The position numbers were made by a program, and so were the translations under genes. From DATNIC01 sp035604635 (GTDB lineage: Bacteria > Vulcanimicrobiota > Vulcanimicrobiia > Vulcanimicrobiales > Vulcanimicrobiaceae): 44,226 bases of DNA. Below the pieces are notes generated by a model, which worked only from the letters and a program-made list of their open reading frames with translations, was not told the origin of the DNA and searched no databases. Where the stretch lies: assembly GCA_035604635.1 (NCBI GenBank), contig DATNIC010000189.1, positions 1 to 44,226 on the forward strand. Direction: 5' to 3'. This document shows, piece by piece, positions 1 through 7,485 of the stretch; position 1 is the first letter of the stretch; each line of letters begins with the position of its first letter.

Positions 1-3
1 GGA

Positions 4-150
4 GCTCTCGCGGGGTGACCTGCGTGCTCCGGGGGGCTCGGACGAGGAGCGGAGCCAGGATGGCGGGAGCGACGAGCCGTGCAGCAGGAGCGGCGCAGGA
101 TTGCGCCGCGACGAGCGGCCCCCGGAGCACGCAGGTCACCCCGCGAGAGC
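4..150. repeat. Perfect 32-bp inverted repeat with 83-nt spacer
   Basis: Positions 4-35 and 119-150 are exact reverse complements (left arm begins GCTCTCGCGGGGTGAC). The spacer 36-118 is itself rich in short hairpins, for example GGCGCA-GGAT-TGCGCC near 94-109, and in GAGCG/GACGAG motifs. Transcribed, it would form one very long hairpin with a branched head. It ends about 40 nt before the PHP gene start. A MITE-like element, a large terminator or a structured 5' leader are all possible. No flanking target duplication can be judged because the window starts at the left arm. Confidence 0.75.
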
Positions 151-190
151 GGCCCTTTCATGATGTGAAAATAGAGGGCAACATAATTAT

Positions 191-1669
191 GTGCGCCAAC
201 ACAAGCGATTCGTTATGAGCGACGATCCTAGGATCGCTGCGATCCCGGATATTCACGGTCATGCGAAGGGCGAGCACAAGCCCTACGCTGAGGAGCGCCC
301 GATCGCGTTATCGGCTCGCATGCTGTTCCTTTGGTTCTATCATGCTTGCCGGCGGGGGGCGCCTCGGTTTCTGATGGTCGCCGACCATATGAACTACTTG
401 ACGTTCGAGGATCCGGCGGCGGTGAATCTTGTGCGGCGGGCGCTCAAACTTGCGGCGGCGGGCGATTTGTATGGAGCGGCCGAGACGGCCGGGGTCGACG
501 TCGGGCATGCGGCGGTGGTTTCGGATGGGCTGCGGCGCGGGATGCGCTTCTCGATCGGCGCCGAGGTTGATAACGATCCGCGCAGCCGCCCTGATGCGCA
601 GAATATCGTCGATGCGATGCGGCCGGACGGGATGATTCGTTCGGTCCATTTTTTGACGATCGAGCATCCGACGCACGGGCCCAACTGGAACTGGCCGTTT
701 GACAACCCTGAATTCAGCTCGGTCTACGAACAGGTCGGGACGGCCAAGACCTGGGAGCTCTACATGGCCACCCTGCTCGATGCGATCGAGCGGCTACCCG
801 GCCACATCGTCGGTCATTTTTATGTCCCCGCGATCTTCGGCAACTGGCCCGACCACGCGACGCTCGACAAGTACGAAGACCGGATGCTCGAGGCGGCGTC
901 CGCGCGCGGGATGGCGGTCGAGCTGAACACGCGCTTTTTGTACCGCGAGCATCCGCAGGAGCTCAAGGACAAGTATCGCGCCGCAAACCTGCGCTTGCTC
1001 AAGAAGGCCAGGAAGCGCGGGGTCGGGATCGCGATCGGCTCCGATGCGCACAGTCCGAGAGACCAAGGCGGTGCCTTCGAGCAAGTGTTGACCATGCTCG
1101 ATCAAGCCGATATCAACGTACTCGTTTTCCCAATCGGCGGGCGGCTTGCACGCGTTGCGTTGCGCGCGACCAAAGAGCACCTCGAAAAACGCGCCGCGGC
1201 GACGGTCCCGGTCGCGCCGGGGAGCAGCATCTCCGGCTTTGGGCGAGCAGAGCTCGGAATCGAGGCCCGCGCCGAAGGCAAGCCCGCCACCACGAGGGGA
1301 TCGGCTGCGGCAGCCAAGGCGGCCGCGGCCAAAGCGGCGGCGGCCAAGGCGCGCGGGCCGGAAAAACCCCTTCGCAAAGCGGCGCCCGCAGCCAAGGCGA
1401 AGGCGAAAGCGCCGGTGCACAAGGCTGCGCCGAAAGCCAAAGCGCGTCCCGCGAAGGCAATACCGAAGAAGCGCATGGCCGCGAAATCCGCGCCGCGCGG
1501 CGTCAAGAAAGTCGCCAAAAAGTCCGCGAAAGCGCGGCCCGTGCCGAAGGCTGCCGCGCGCAAGAAGACCGCGGCGAAGCTCGCGCCCAAACGCCTTGCG
1601 CCGCCCCGCAAAAAAGCCGCGCCGAAGAAAGCACCTGCCAAAAAGACCGCGTCGAAGCGCAAGCGCTAG
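191..1669 (+). CDS. PHP-domain metal-dependent phosphoesterase with histone-H1-like C-terminal tail
   Basis: This is a 492-residue protein. Residues ~15-330 form a PHP (polymerase/histidinol phosphatase) domain. Metal-ligand motifs are visible in order: DIHGH (His22, His24), VADH, GAEVD, VHFLT, VGHF and GSDAH. These imply a bi- or trinuclear metal phosphoesterase, but the substrate cannot be read from the sequence. From about residue 370 to the end the protein is almost only Lys, Ala, Pro and Arg (AAKA, PKKA, AKK-type repeats). It resembles the tails of bacterial histone-H1-like proteins and would bind nucleic acid electrostatically. I chose GTG 191 because GAGGG lies 12 nt upstream; ATG 215, eight codons later, lacks a ribosome-binding site. 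The 3' end overlaps or abuts the next gene. DNA/RNA targeting by the tail is inference. Confidence 0.85.
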   Translation: MRQHKRFVMSDDPRIAAIPDIHGHAKGEHKPYAEERPIALSARMLFLWFYHACRRGAPRFLMVADHMNYLTFEDPAAVNLVRRALKLAAAGDLYGAAETAGVDVGHAAVVSDGLRRGMRFSIGAEVDNDPRSRPDAQNIVDAMRPDGMIRSVHFLTIEHPTHGPNWNWPFDNPEFSSVYEQVGTAKTWELYMATLLDAIERLPGHIVGHFYVPAIFGNWPDHATLDKYEDRMLEAASARGMAVELNTRFLYREHPQELKDKYRAANLRLLKKARKRGVGIAIGSDAHSPRDQGGAFEQVLTMLDQADINVLVFPIGGRLARVALRATKEHLEKRAAATVPVAPGSSISGFGRAELGIEARAEGKPATTRGSAAAAKAAAAKAAAAKARGPEKPLRKAAPAAKAKAKAPVHKAAPKAKARPAKAIPKKRMAAKSAPRGVKKVAKKSAKARPVPKAAARKKTAAKLAPKRLAPPRKKAAPKKAPAKKTASKRKR

Positions 1670-3287
1670 ACCGCTCTTCGCGCTAACGCTGGCGCTGATC
1701 GCCTGCGGATGCACGCGGGTCGGAGAGCCGGCCGCGGGACGTCACGCGTGGACGATCCCGCAGACGCTGCGGATCGCGATCCGAGAATCGCCGAACACGC
1801 TCAATCCGATCTTGGCGTCCGACACGACCGAAGGAATGCTCGCGCGTCTGACGTCGGACTTGCTGGTCAGCGTCGATCCATCCGGGAAACGGCAGATCCC
1901 GATGCTCGCGAGCGACATCCCCACCCAGCGGAACGGCGGCATCTCGAAGGACGGCTTGACGGTGCGGTATCATCTGCGCCGCAGCGTCCGCTGGCAAGAC
2001 GGAGCGCCCTTCACGAGCGCAGACGTGAAGTTTTCGTACCAAGCGATCATGAACTCGGCGAACAACGTCAGCTCGCGCTCGGGCTTCACCGTCATCTCGC
2101 GCGTCGAGACGCCGGATCCGTACACGGTCGTCTTTCGCTTGAAGCGGCGCTATGCGCCGTTCGTGAATACCGTTTTCGGGGAGAGCGACAATCCGTATAC
2201 GGTGGTCCCGGCGCACCTGCTCGCGAAGCTGCCCGACGTCAACCATATCCTTTTCAACGAACACCCGGTCGGGACGGGCCCGTTCAAACTCGTCCGCTGG
2301 ATTCGGGGCGACCGCATCGAGTTCGAAGCGAACGACGACTATTTCCTTGGAAAGCCGAAATTGCGCCGCATCATCGTGCGGATCGTCCCCGACGAGAACA
2401 CTGCGATCTCGCTGTTGCGGACGCACGATATCGACTGGATGTTCGAGGCGTCGCCGCACGTCTATCGCCAGATCAAGACGATCTCCGACGTCAACGTCGT
2501 CCTGGTCGCGCAGAACGCATACGAAGGGATGGCGCTCAATACGGCGCGGCCGATTTTGTCCGATGTGCGCGTGCGCCGGGCGATCGCGCACGTGCTTGAT
2601 AAACCCCGGCTGCTTGCCGAGTTCACCGCGGGCTCCGCGACGCTGGCGACCGAGGATCTCCCGACGTTCATGTGGGCCTACGATCCCGATGTCCGGCCGT
2701 ATCCCTACGACCCGGCGGCTGCGAGGCGGCTCTTGTCCGACGCCGGATGGGAGCCCGGAGCGGATGGAACCCGCCGCCGGGCGGGCGAGCGCCTCGCGCT
2801 CTCGCTCTCGTACAACACCGGGAACACGACGCGGCAAGCGCTTGCGGTCGCCGCTCAGGCGGCTCTACGATCGATCGGTATCGACGCCCAGATAAAGACG
2901 TACCCGGGGACCTTGCTCTTCGCGCCATACGGGATGGGCGGGATCCTTGCGCGCGGCAACTTCGATCTCGACCTCTCGGGATGGATTGCCGGGATCGACC
3001 CGAACAATGCGGATCAGTTTTCTTGTCCGGCCATGCCGCCCAACGGGAGCAACATCACCCGGTTCTGCACGCCGGCCCTGGATGCGGCCCAACTGGCCGC
3101 ACTCTCGAACTACGATCAAGCCGCGCGCAAGCGCGCGTATGCTCGAATCCAAAGGATGCTCGCCGAGGACGTGCCGGAGATCTTCTTCTGGTATCCGCGG
3201 CAGATCCACCCGATTAGTCCCGACCTAAAAGGCTTCTCGCCCAATCCGGTCAACGAAGCCTGGAACGCTTACCAGTGGGAGATATAA
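1596..3287 (+). CDS. Oligopeptide/dipeptide ABC transporter substrate-binding lipoprotein (SBP family 5)
   Basis: The protein matches the extracytoplasmic solute-binding family 5 (DppA/OppA) throughout. Features include an early LNPILASDTTEG-type segment, VRYHLRRSVRWQDGAPFTSADVKF, NEHPVGTGPFKL and a closing NEAWNAYQWEI. An arginine-rich n-region is followed by a hydrophobic stretch ending in the lipobox LIAC, with Cys at nt 1704-1706, so the mature protein should be membrane-anchored. The start is uncertain. The frame stays open far upstream inside the PHP tail with no ATG near the signal peptide; TTG 1596 or CTG 1638 are the best candidates, and both overlap the PHP gene. No permease or ATPase genes are adjacent, so the binding protein is an orphan here. 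pyrE follows after 3 nt. Confidence 0.85.
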   Translation: MRRPAKKPRRRKHLPKRPRRSASARPLFALTLALIACGCTRVGEPAAGRHAWTIPQTLRIAIRESPNTLNPILASDTTEGMLARLTSDLLVSVDPSGKRQIPMLASDIPTQRNGGISKDGLTVRYHLRRSVRWQDGAPFTSADVKFSYQAIMNSANNVSSRSGFTVISRVETPDPYTVVFRLKRRYAPFVNTVFGESDNPYTVVPAHLLAKLPDVNHILFNEHPVGTGPFKLVRWIRGDRIEFEANDDYFLGKPKLRRIIVRIVPDENTAISLLRTHDIDWMFEASPHVYRQIKTISDVNVVLVAQNAYEGMALNTARPILSDVRVRRAIAHVLDKPRLLAEFTAGSATLATEDLPTFMWAYDPDVRPYPYDPAAARRLLSDAGWEPGADGTRRRAGERLALSLSYNTGNTTRQALAVAAQAALRSIGIDAQIKTYPGTLLFAPYGMGGILARGNFDLDLSGWIAGIDPNNADQFSCPAMPPNGSNITRFCTPALDAAQLAALSNYDQAARKRAYARIQRMLAEDVPEIFFWYPRQIHPISPDLKGFSPNPVNEAWNAYQWEI

Positions 3288-3290
3288 CAC

Positions 3291-3851
3291 GTGCGGGGAG
3301 ACGATCTGTTTCCGCATGAATCGAGGCTCGCTCAGATCCCGGAGCTTAAGTGGCTGCGGCAGACGATCATCGAGAGAGCTCTGACGCGCGGAGACTACAT
3401 TCTCTCCGGCGGCGCGCGCAGCGATTATTACATCGACAAGTTCAAGCTCTTTTCCGATCCGCTGGTCCTGCGTCGCATCGCGCGCATGTTCGCGCCGATC
3501 ATCTCGGAGATCTCGCCCGACATGATCGCCGGGACCGAGCTCGGCGGCGTCATTCTGGCGACCGCCGTCTCGCAGATGACCCATCTGCCCATGATCGTCG
3601 TGCGCAAGACGCCGAAGTCCTACGGCGCGTTCACCGATGAATACGTCGAGGGCCCGTTCACGCCGGGGCAGCACATCCTCTTGCTCGAGGACGTCGTGAC
3701 GAGTGGTCGCGAGGTGCTGCGGGCAAAGGCGCGGCTTGAAGAGCTCAACTTGCGGGTTACGGTCTACGCAGTGGTCAGCCGCGGCCTCGCGCCGGTCAAC
3801 TCACTCGTCCAGTTCGCGCTTCCGCGTTCGGACGCCAAAACCGAAAACTAG
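3291..3851 (+). CDS. pyrE: Orotate phosphoribosyltransferase
   Basis: This 186-residue type I phosphoribosyltransferase should convert orotate plus PRPP to OMP in pyrimidine synthesis. Visible features are the N-terminal SDYYIDKF segment (OPRT signature, ~44-51), the catalytic RK pair (~105-106) and the PRPP-binding loop ILLLEDVVTSGREV (~129-142). The length is slightly below the usual ~200-215. The GTG start lies 3 nt after the stop of the binding-protein gene, so co-transcription is likely although the functions look unrelated. The gene ends 3 nt from the convergent MBL-fold gene. An orotate-like PRTase of other specificity is the main alternative. Confidence 0.85.
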   Translation: MRGDDLFPHESRLAQIPELKWLRQTIIERALTRGDYILSGGARSDYYIDKFKLFSDPLVLRRIARMFAPIISEISPDMIAGTELGGVILATAVSQMTHLPMIVVRKTPKSYGAFTDEYVEGPFTPGQHILLLEDVVTSGREVLRAKARLEELNLRVTVYAVVSRGLAPVNSLVQFALPRSDAKTEN

Positions 3852-3854
3852 CCC

Positions 3855-4643
3855 CTAGCGCTTCGCGGAGGCTTTTTCATGGGAGCCGACGGTGCAGTGC
3901 TCGAGATCGTCGGCGCACGAGAGGGGGCCCGAATAGACCATGCGCGCCGCCTCGAGTATTTCTTCGACGGTTTGGCCGTCGGAATAGTGCGTGAGCATCA
4001 GCGACGCGACTTCCGCGTCGTGGGCCATTTGCGCCGCTTCGAGCGGCGAAGAATGGCCGCGCACGCCGGGCTCGACTTCGTTGCGCAGCAGAGAGGCTTC
4101 GCACAAGAAAAGGTCACTGTGGCGAGCAAGCCGGACGACGTTCTCCTCGGGTGCAGTGTCGGCGGAATACGTCAGCACGGTCCCGTTGGCTTGATAACGA
4201 ACCGCGAACGTCGGGACGTAGTGGCGAGTCTGCGCGAAACGTAACGTCGCATCTCCCAGACGTAGGATCGCGTTGGGATCGTAGGTCCGGACGTCGAATA
4301 CCTCGGAGAGGAAATCGCCGTCGCCTTCCGGAGCAAACGCGCTGACGAGCCGGCGCAACATCGCCTCACCGTCCGGCGGTAGCCATAGCGGCATCTTCGC
4401 CTTGCGAGCGTTTGCGCCGTACTTGAGCGCATACCGCATCGGAATGACGTCGATAAAATGATCGGCGTGCATGTGGGTGATCACGATCGCGTCGACCGAA
4501 TCGTACGGAATGTACTCGCGCAGGTTGCTGAAAGCGCCGGTCCCTAGGTCGAGGACGATCTTATGCCCGCCGCCATCGATCAGATACGAGCTACAGGCAC
4601 GGTTCGGCCGCGGAATCGAGCAACTCGATCCCAACACGGTCAG
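3855..4643 (-). CDS. MBL-fold metallo-hydrolase (RNase Z-like)
   Basis: The N-terminus TVLGSSCSIPRPNRACSSYL and the zinc motif THMHADH (~56-62) are typical of the metallo-beta-lactamase superfamily, RNase Z/beta-CASP-less branch. Later elements are SADTAPEEN (metal-bridging Asp), CEASLL and MLTHYSDGQ (C-terminal His). I infer a zinc-dependent phosphodiesterase or hydrolase; the substrate is unknown, and it lacks clear signs of the tRNA-binding exosite of true RNase Z. Start: no ATG fits. CTG 4643, preceded by GGGG, gives the expected N-terminal beta strand; GTG 4637 is the alternative. It sits 11 nt after the peroxiredoxin gene on the same strand and is probably co-transcribed with it. Confidence 0.8.
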   Translation of the reverse strand: MTVLGSSCSIPRPNRACSSYLIDGGGHKIVLDLGTGAFSNLREYIPYDSVDAIVITHMHADHFIDVIPMRYALKYGANARKAKMPLWLPPDGEAMLRRLVSAFAPEGDGDFLSEVFDVRTYDPNAILRLGDATLRFAQTRHYVPTFAVRYQANGTVLTYSADTAPEENVVRLARHSDLFLCEASLLRNEVEPGVRGHSSPLEAAQMAHDAEVASLMLTHYSDGQTVEEILEAARMVYSGPLSCADDLEHCTVGSHEKASAKR

Positions 4644-4654
4644 CTGAACCCCGG

Positions 4655-5107
4655 CTATCTTAGCGATGCCAGAACCTCTGCGGCGTGGCCGTCGACCTTG
4701 ACCTTGGGCCACGTTTTTTCGATCTTCCCGTTCTTGCCGATGAGGAACGTCGAGCGGGCGACGCCTTTGGTCTTCCGGCCGTACATGTTCTTTTCCACGA
4801 TGACTTCGAACGCGTCGCAAATCTTGGAGTCAACGTCGGCCAAAAGCCTAAACGGCAGCTTGTACTTTGCCTTGAACTTCCGCTGTGCCTCGACCGAATC
4901 ACGGCTCACTCCGACGACCTCCGCCCCTTTCTTTCGAAATTTCTTATACAGTTCACCGAACTGCTTCGCTTCGTTGGTTCAACCGGGCGTGTCTGCCCGA
5001 GGATAAAAATAGACGACGAGAGGCCGATCTAAACCGGCCAGCTTCACGACCGCGCCGCCATCGTCATTTGCGCTCAGCTTCGGCAGGGCCGCACCGACAT
5101 CCAGCAT
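4655..5107 (-). CDS. bcp: BCP/PrxQ-family peroxiredoxin, probable selenoprotein (TGA at peroxidatic position)
   Basis: The gene encodes 150 residues if the in-frame TGA at 4981-4979 (codon 43) is read as selenocysteine. The surrounding frame is a complete BCP/PrxQ peroxiredoxin, reducing H2O2 and organic hydroperoxides. It shows VVYFYPRADTPG-U-TNEAKQF, where the family has PGCT, then VVGVSRDS, KYKLPFRLLADVDSKICDAF, the active-site Arg in GVARSTFLIG and a C-terminal WPKVKVDGHA. The length matches E. coli BCP (~156). The codon sits exactly at the peroxidatic Cys, and no other stop interrupts the frame from ATG 5107 to TAG 4655. ATG 5107 is preceded by GGGGGAG at 5-nt spacing. The usual resolving Cys five residues on is Ala, suggesting a 1-Sec mechanism with an external thiol. 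The gene follows the K+ channel by 63 nt. A point mutation of TGC/TGT to TGA is the alternative, but the SECIS-like hairpin argues against it. Confidence 0.85.
4949..4963 (-). promoter_or_regulatory. Candidate bacterial SECIS hairpin
   Basis: On the minus strand, CAGTTC-GGT-GAACTG forms a perfect 6-bp stem with a GGU apical loop. The loop begins 21 nt after the TGA at 4981-4979. Known bacterial SECIS elements have an upper stem of 4 or more bp, G within the first loop positions, and an apical loop about 16-37 nt from the UGA; this fits. It lies inside the bcp coding sequence, as expected for SelB-dependent Sec insertion. SelB binding is inferred. Confidence 0.75.
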
Positions 5108-5170
5108 CTCAACTCCCCCAGCATCAAGTTTTTGCGAAAAGTGACCGGAAACAATTCTCGATAGGAACGC

Positions 5171-6889
5171 CTAAACCGCCGTAACCTCCTTTCCCGCCTC
5201 TTCCGCCTTGGGTTTGGGCGGCTGGCGAAATTGTGAGAGCGGGACCAGGAACAACAGCCGATCGAACGGCTCCATCTGGCCGAAGTCGGTGATAAGATGA
5301 AATTCACCGCGACGCCAGACGCAGAGCGCGATGCAGTTCCGGGCGGGGGGCGGCGCCGGAACCTCACCCTGGAGACGCTCGCCCACGGTATACTCGTCGT
5401 CCCCGAAGGCGATCCGGCCCCGGGTCCCCGGAAAGCGGGACAGGCCGGCAAAAGCCGGTGCCGCGAGCGCGGTCGTCGAGAAAGTCGTCGTAATCGCGAA
5501 TTGCCGGGCGATCGACTCCGCGAAAGCGGCATCTTGGACGCGCAGGATCACGGGGATCTCGGGATTGCGCGCTCGGGCTCCGAGGACGACCTCGAGATTC
5601 GAGGTGTCGGCGTCCGTCAGCGCGACGATGCTGCGAGCGTCCGAGATACTGCACAGGTCGAGCGTCTGGTCGCGCGTCGAGTCGCCGGTGAGGACGTCGA
5701 ACGACTTATAGCGCGAGCTCTCGATCAACAGGGAATCGGGGCTCGCGTCGACGACGACGACGCGTTTGCCCAAGCCGATCAGGTAGTCGATGACCGTCGA
5801 CCCGACGGCACCGGCGCCGCAGACAATCACGTGGTCGCGAGCCCTGATCTTGCGCAGCCCCTGCGTCGCGTTGAACTGGGCTCGCGTCAGCGCCGAGGTC
5901 GCGAAAGCAATGAAGATCCCGGTGAACGCGACGCCGCCGACCATGATCGCCATCGCAAAGAGCTTCGCGAGCGCGCCCGCATCGAGCGGTGTGATATCGC
6001 CGTAGCCGACCGTTGTCATCGTGGTCGCAACGAAATAGGCCGAAGTCAGCGGATCCTTGTGGAGCGCGAACGCAAAATAGACGGTCGAGACGGCGAACGT
6101 CACGATCGCCGCGATGAGGATCATTTTGAAAATCGGGTCGGCGTGACGAAAGCGACGCAGATTGCGTGCCAGCATGTACCTGAACGCAACGTGGAGCGGG
6201 ATGCGGCGGCGCTCGGCCGTCGCTCTGAGATCGCGGCGCGCGAGGTCGAGATAGCGAGCCTCGCCGAAGACGACGATCTCGTCTTGCGGCTCCAGCTTGC
6301 GTGTTCGCTCGAACGTCGGCGTTCCGTTGATGCCGACGATCCGCAAGTGAAAATGTTGCTCAGCAGCGTCGACCGTCACTCCCGCGACGCCGAAGTCCTT
6401 TGCAGAACGGATTGAAAAGCCGATCAGTGGTCCGTCGATGTCGGGGAATTGCAGCGCGTAAAAGCAGTGATCGTCGACGGCGGCCGCCGCGTACGTCGCC
6501 GCCGAGTGGGCCGAAAGCGAGAGGACCGTGCAATCGGGGAGATTCTGTTCGATCTTTCGCCCCAGCTGTCGATTGTTCTGCCGCAGGACGACGCGGATCT
6601 TCGGATTGAGGTCGCGCGCTTTGAGTGCAACCTGCAAATTCAAGCGATCGTCGTCGGAGAGGGCCATGATGGAGGCGCCTTGCATGACGCCCGCTGCCCG
6701 CAGCGCGTCATAGTCATTGGGCGGAAGGCCGGTGTATGCCGCACCGAGGCGCTCGGCCCGCGCCGCCAGCTCGGGCTCCTGCCCCCACAGCAGCGCGACG
6801 CTATGCCCCTGCGTCCCGCACAGTTCTTCGCAGACGCGGATTGCAAGGGCGTCACCGCCGACCACTATAATGAGGGGCAGATCGCTCAT
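5171..6889 (-). CDS. Potassium channel with two RCK/TrkA-N domains
   Basis: This 572-residue protein has an unusual N-RCK/pore/C-RCK order. An N-terminal TrkA-N/RCK Rossmann domain (VVGGDALAIRVCEELCG, ~1-205) is followed by a two-helix pore module. In it, TM1 lies around MILIAAIVTFAVSTVYFAF (~255-278), then the selectivity filter TTVGYGD (~291-296) and TM2 (~308-332). A second RCK domain starts at VIVCGAGAVGSTVIDYL (~350). It should be an inner-membrane K+ channel gated by a cytosolic ligand. ATG 6889 was chosen because it begins the first Rossmann strand. Its start codon overlaps the start of the divergent methyltransferase gene by two bases. The peroxiredoxin and MBL genes lie downstream on the same strand. 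Confidence 0.88.
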   Translation of the reverse strand: MSDLPLIIVVGGDALAIRVCEELCGTQGHSVALLWGQEPELAARAERLGAAYTGLPPNDYDALRAAGVMQGASIMALSDDDRLNLQVALKARDLNPKIRVVLRQNNRQLGRKIEQNLPDCTVLSLSAHSAATYAAAAVDDHCFYALQFPDIDGPLIGFSIRSAKDFGVAGVTVDAAEQHFHLRIVGINGTPTFERTRKLEPQDEIVVFGEARYLDLARRDLRATAERRRIPLHVAFRYMLARNLRRFRHADPIFKMILIAAIVTFAVSTVYFAFALHKDPLTSAYFVATTMTTVGYGDITPLDAGALAKLFAMAIMVGGVAFTGIFIAFATSALTRAQFNATQGLRKIRARDHVIVCGAGAVGSTVIDYLIGLGKRVVVVDASPDSLLIESSRYKSFDVLTGDSTRDQTLDLCSISDARSIVALTDADTSNLEVVLGARARNPEIPVILRVQDAAFAESIARQFAITTTFSTTALAAPAFAGLSRFPGTRGRIAFGDDEYTVGERLQGEVPAPPPARNCIALCVWRRGEFHLITDFGQMEPFDRLLFLVPLSQFRQPPKPKAEEAGKEVTAV

Positions 6890-7478
6890 GAATGAATCTT
6901 CGGCGCGGGACAAACGATCCTTTGAAGCGGCGCATCCCCTCGCGCAGCGTTTGATCGAGGAGTTGCGACGCGAGCGCAACATCGGTCCGGTGCTCGAAGT
7001 CGGGAACGGCAACGGGCGGAACACGCGCGCGCTGCTTGCTGCCGGCTTGGAGGTCGTCTCGACCGACGACGCCGCGCAATACACGCAGCTTCCGGCAGCG
7101 CGCGAGTCGATGGCCGCGGCTCTGTCGACGCACGCGTACCTCCACGGAACAACACCGAAGCTGCGCGCCGGAATCGCCGAACTGGCTCGCGTCTTACACG
7201 CGCGGGCGCCGGTCTATTTGACCCTTGGTTCGATCGACGACGTCAACTACGGTTTCGGCAAGCAGATCGACGAGCACACCTTCGCGCCCGGCGACGGGCC
7301 CGAAGCCGGGATACCCCACGTCTATTTCGACCGCGATTCGGTCCGCGAGCTGCTGCGCGCCTTTGCGATCGAGTCGCTCGACTCGGTCGACGTCGACAAG
7401 ATCGTCGGCCGCTGGGCGCATGCCGACGACGAGCCGCCCGGCAAGCGCCACTGGTTCGTGAAGGCCCGACTGATCTAG
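6888..7478 (+). CDS. Class I SAM-dependent methyltransferase
   Basis: The 196-residue protein has SAM motif I (VLEVGNGNGRNTRALLAAG, residues ~32-50) and an acidic motif II end (VVSTDD). The segment LSTHAYLHGT...ELARVLHARAPVYLTLGS is characteristic of small TehB/UbiE-like methyltransferases. The C-terminal part (FAPGDGPEAGIPHVYF, GRWAH, HWFVKARL) is also family-typical. The stretch between motifs I and IV is short. The substrate is unknown. ATG 6888 follows GAGGGG about 10 nt upstream, which itself lies inside the divergent channel gene. The gene is a lone plus-strand gene, ending 7 nt from convergent thiG. Confidence 0.8.
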   Translation: MNESSARDKRSFEAAHPLAQRLIEELRRERNIGPVLEVGNGNGRNTRALLAAGLEVVSTDDAAQYTQLPAARESMAAALSTHAYLHGTTPKLRAGIAELARVLHARAPVYLTLGSIDDVNYGFGKQIDEHTFAPGDGPEAGIPHVYFDRDSVRELLRAFAIESLDSVDVDKIVGRWAHADDEPPGKRHWFVKARLI

Positions 7479-7485
7479 CCGACGC

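Noticed and set aside
1146..1595. N-terminal extension of the substrate-binding protein inside the PHP gene
   Set aside because: The frame is open only because the Lys/Ala tail lacks stops. The Arg/Pro-rich translation is not protein-like, and the lipobox signal begins near 1660.
3853..3878. Intrinsic terminator after pyrE
   Set aside because: A TTTTT run follows a possible hairpin, but the stem is only two 3-bp pieces with an internal loop, and it lies in the end of the convergent gene.
4655..4909. Truncated or pseudogenised bcp starting at GTG 4909
   Set aside because: The upstream frame up to ATG 5107 is intact, conserved and has a good ribosome-binding site. The single TGA sits at the peroxidatic site with a SECIS-like hairpin, so recoding explains it better.
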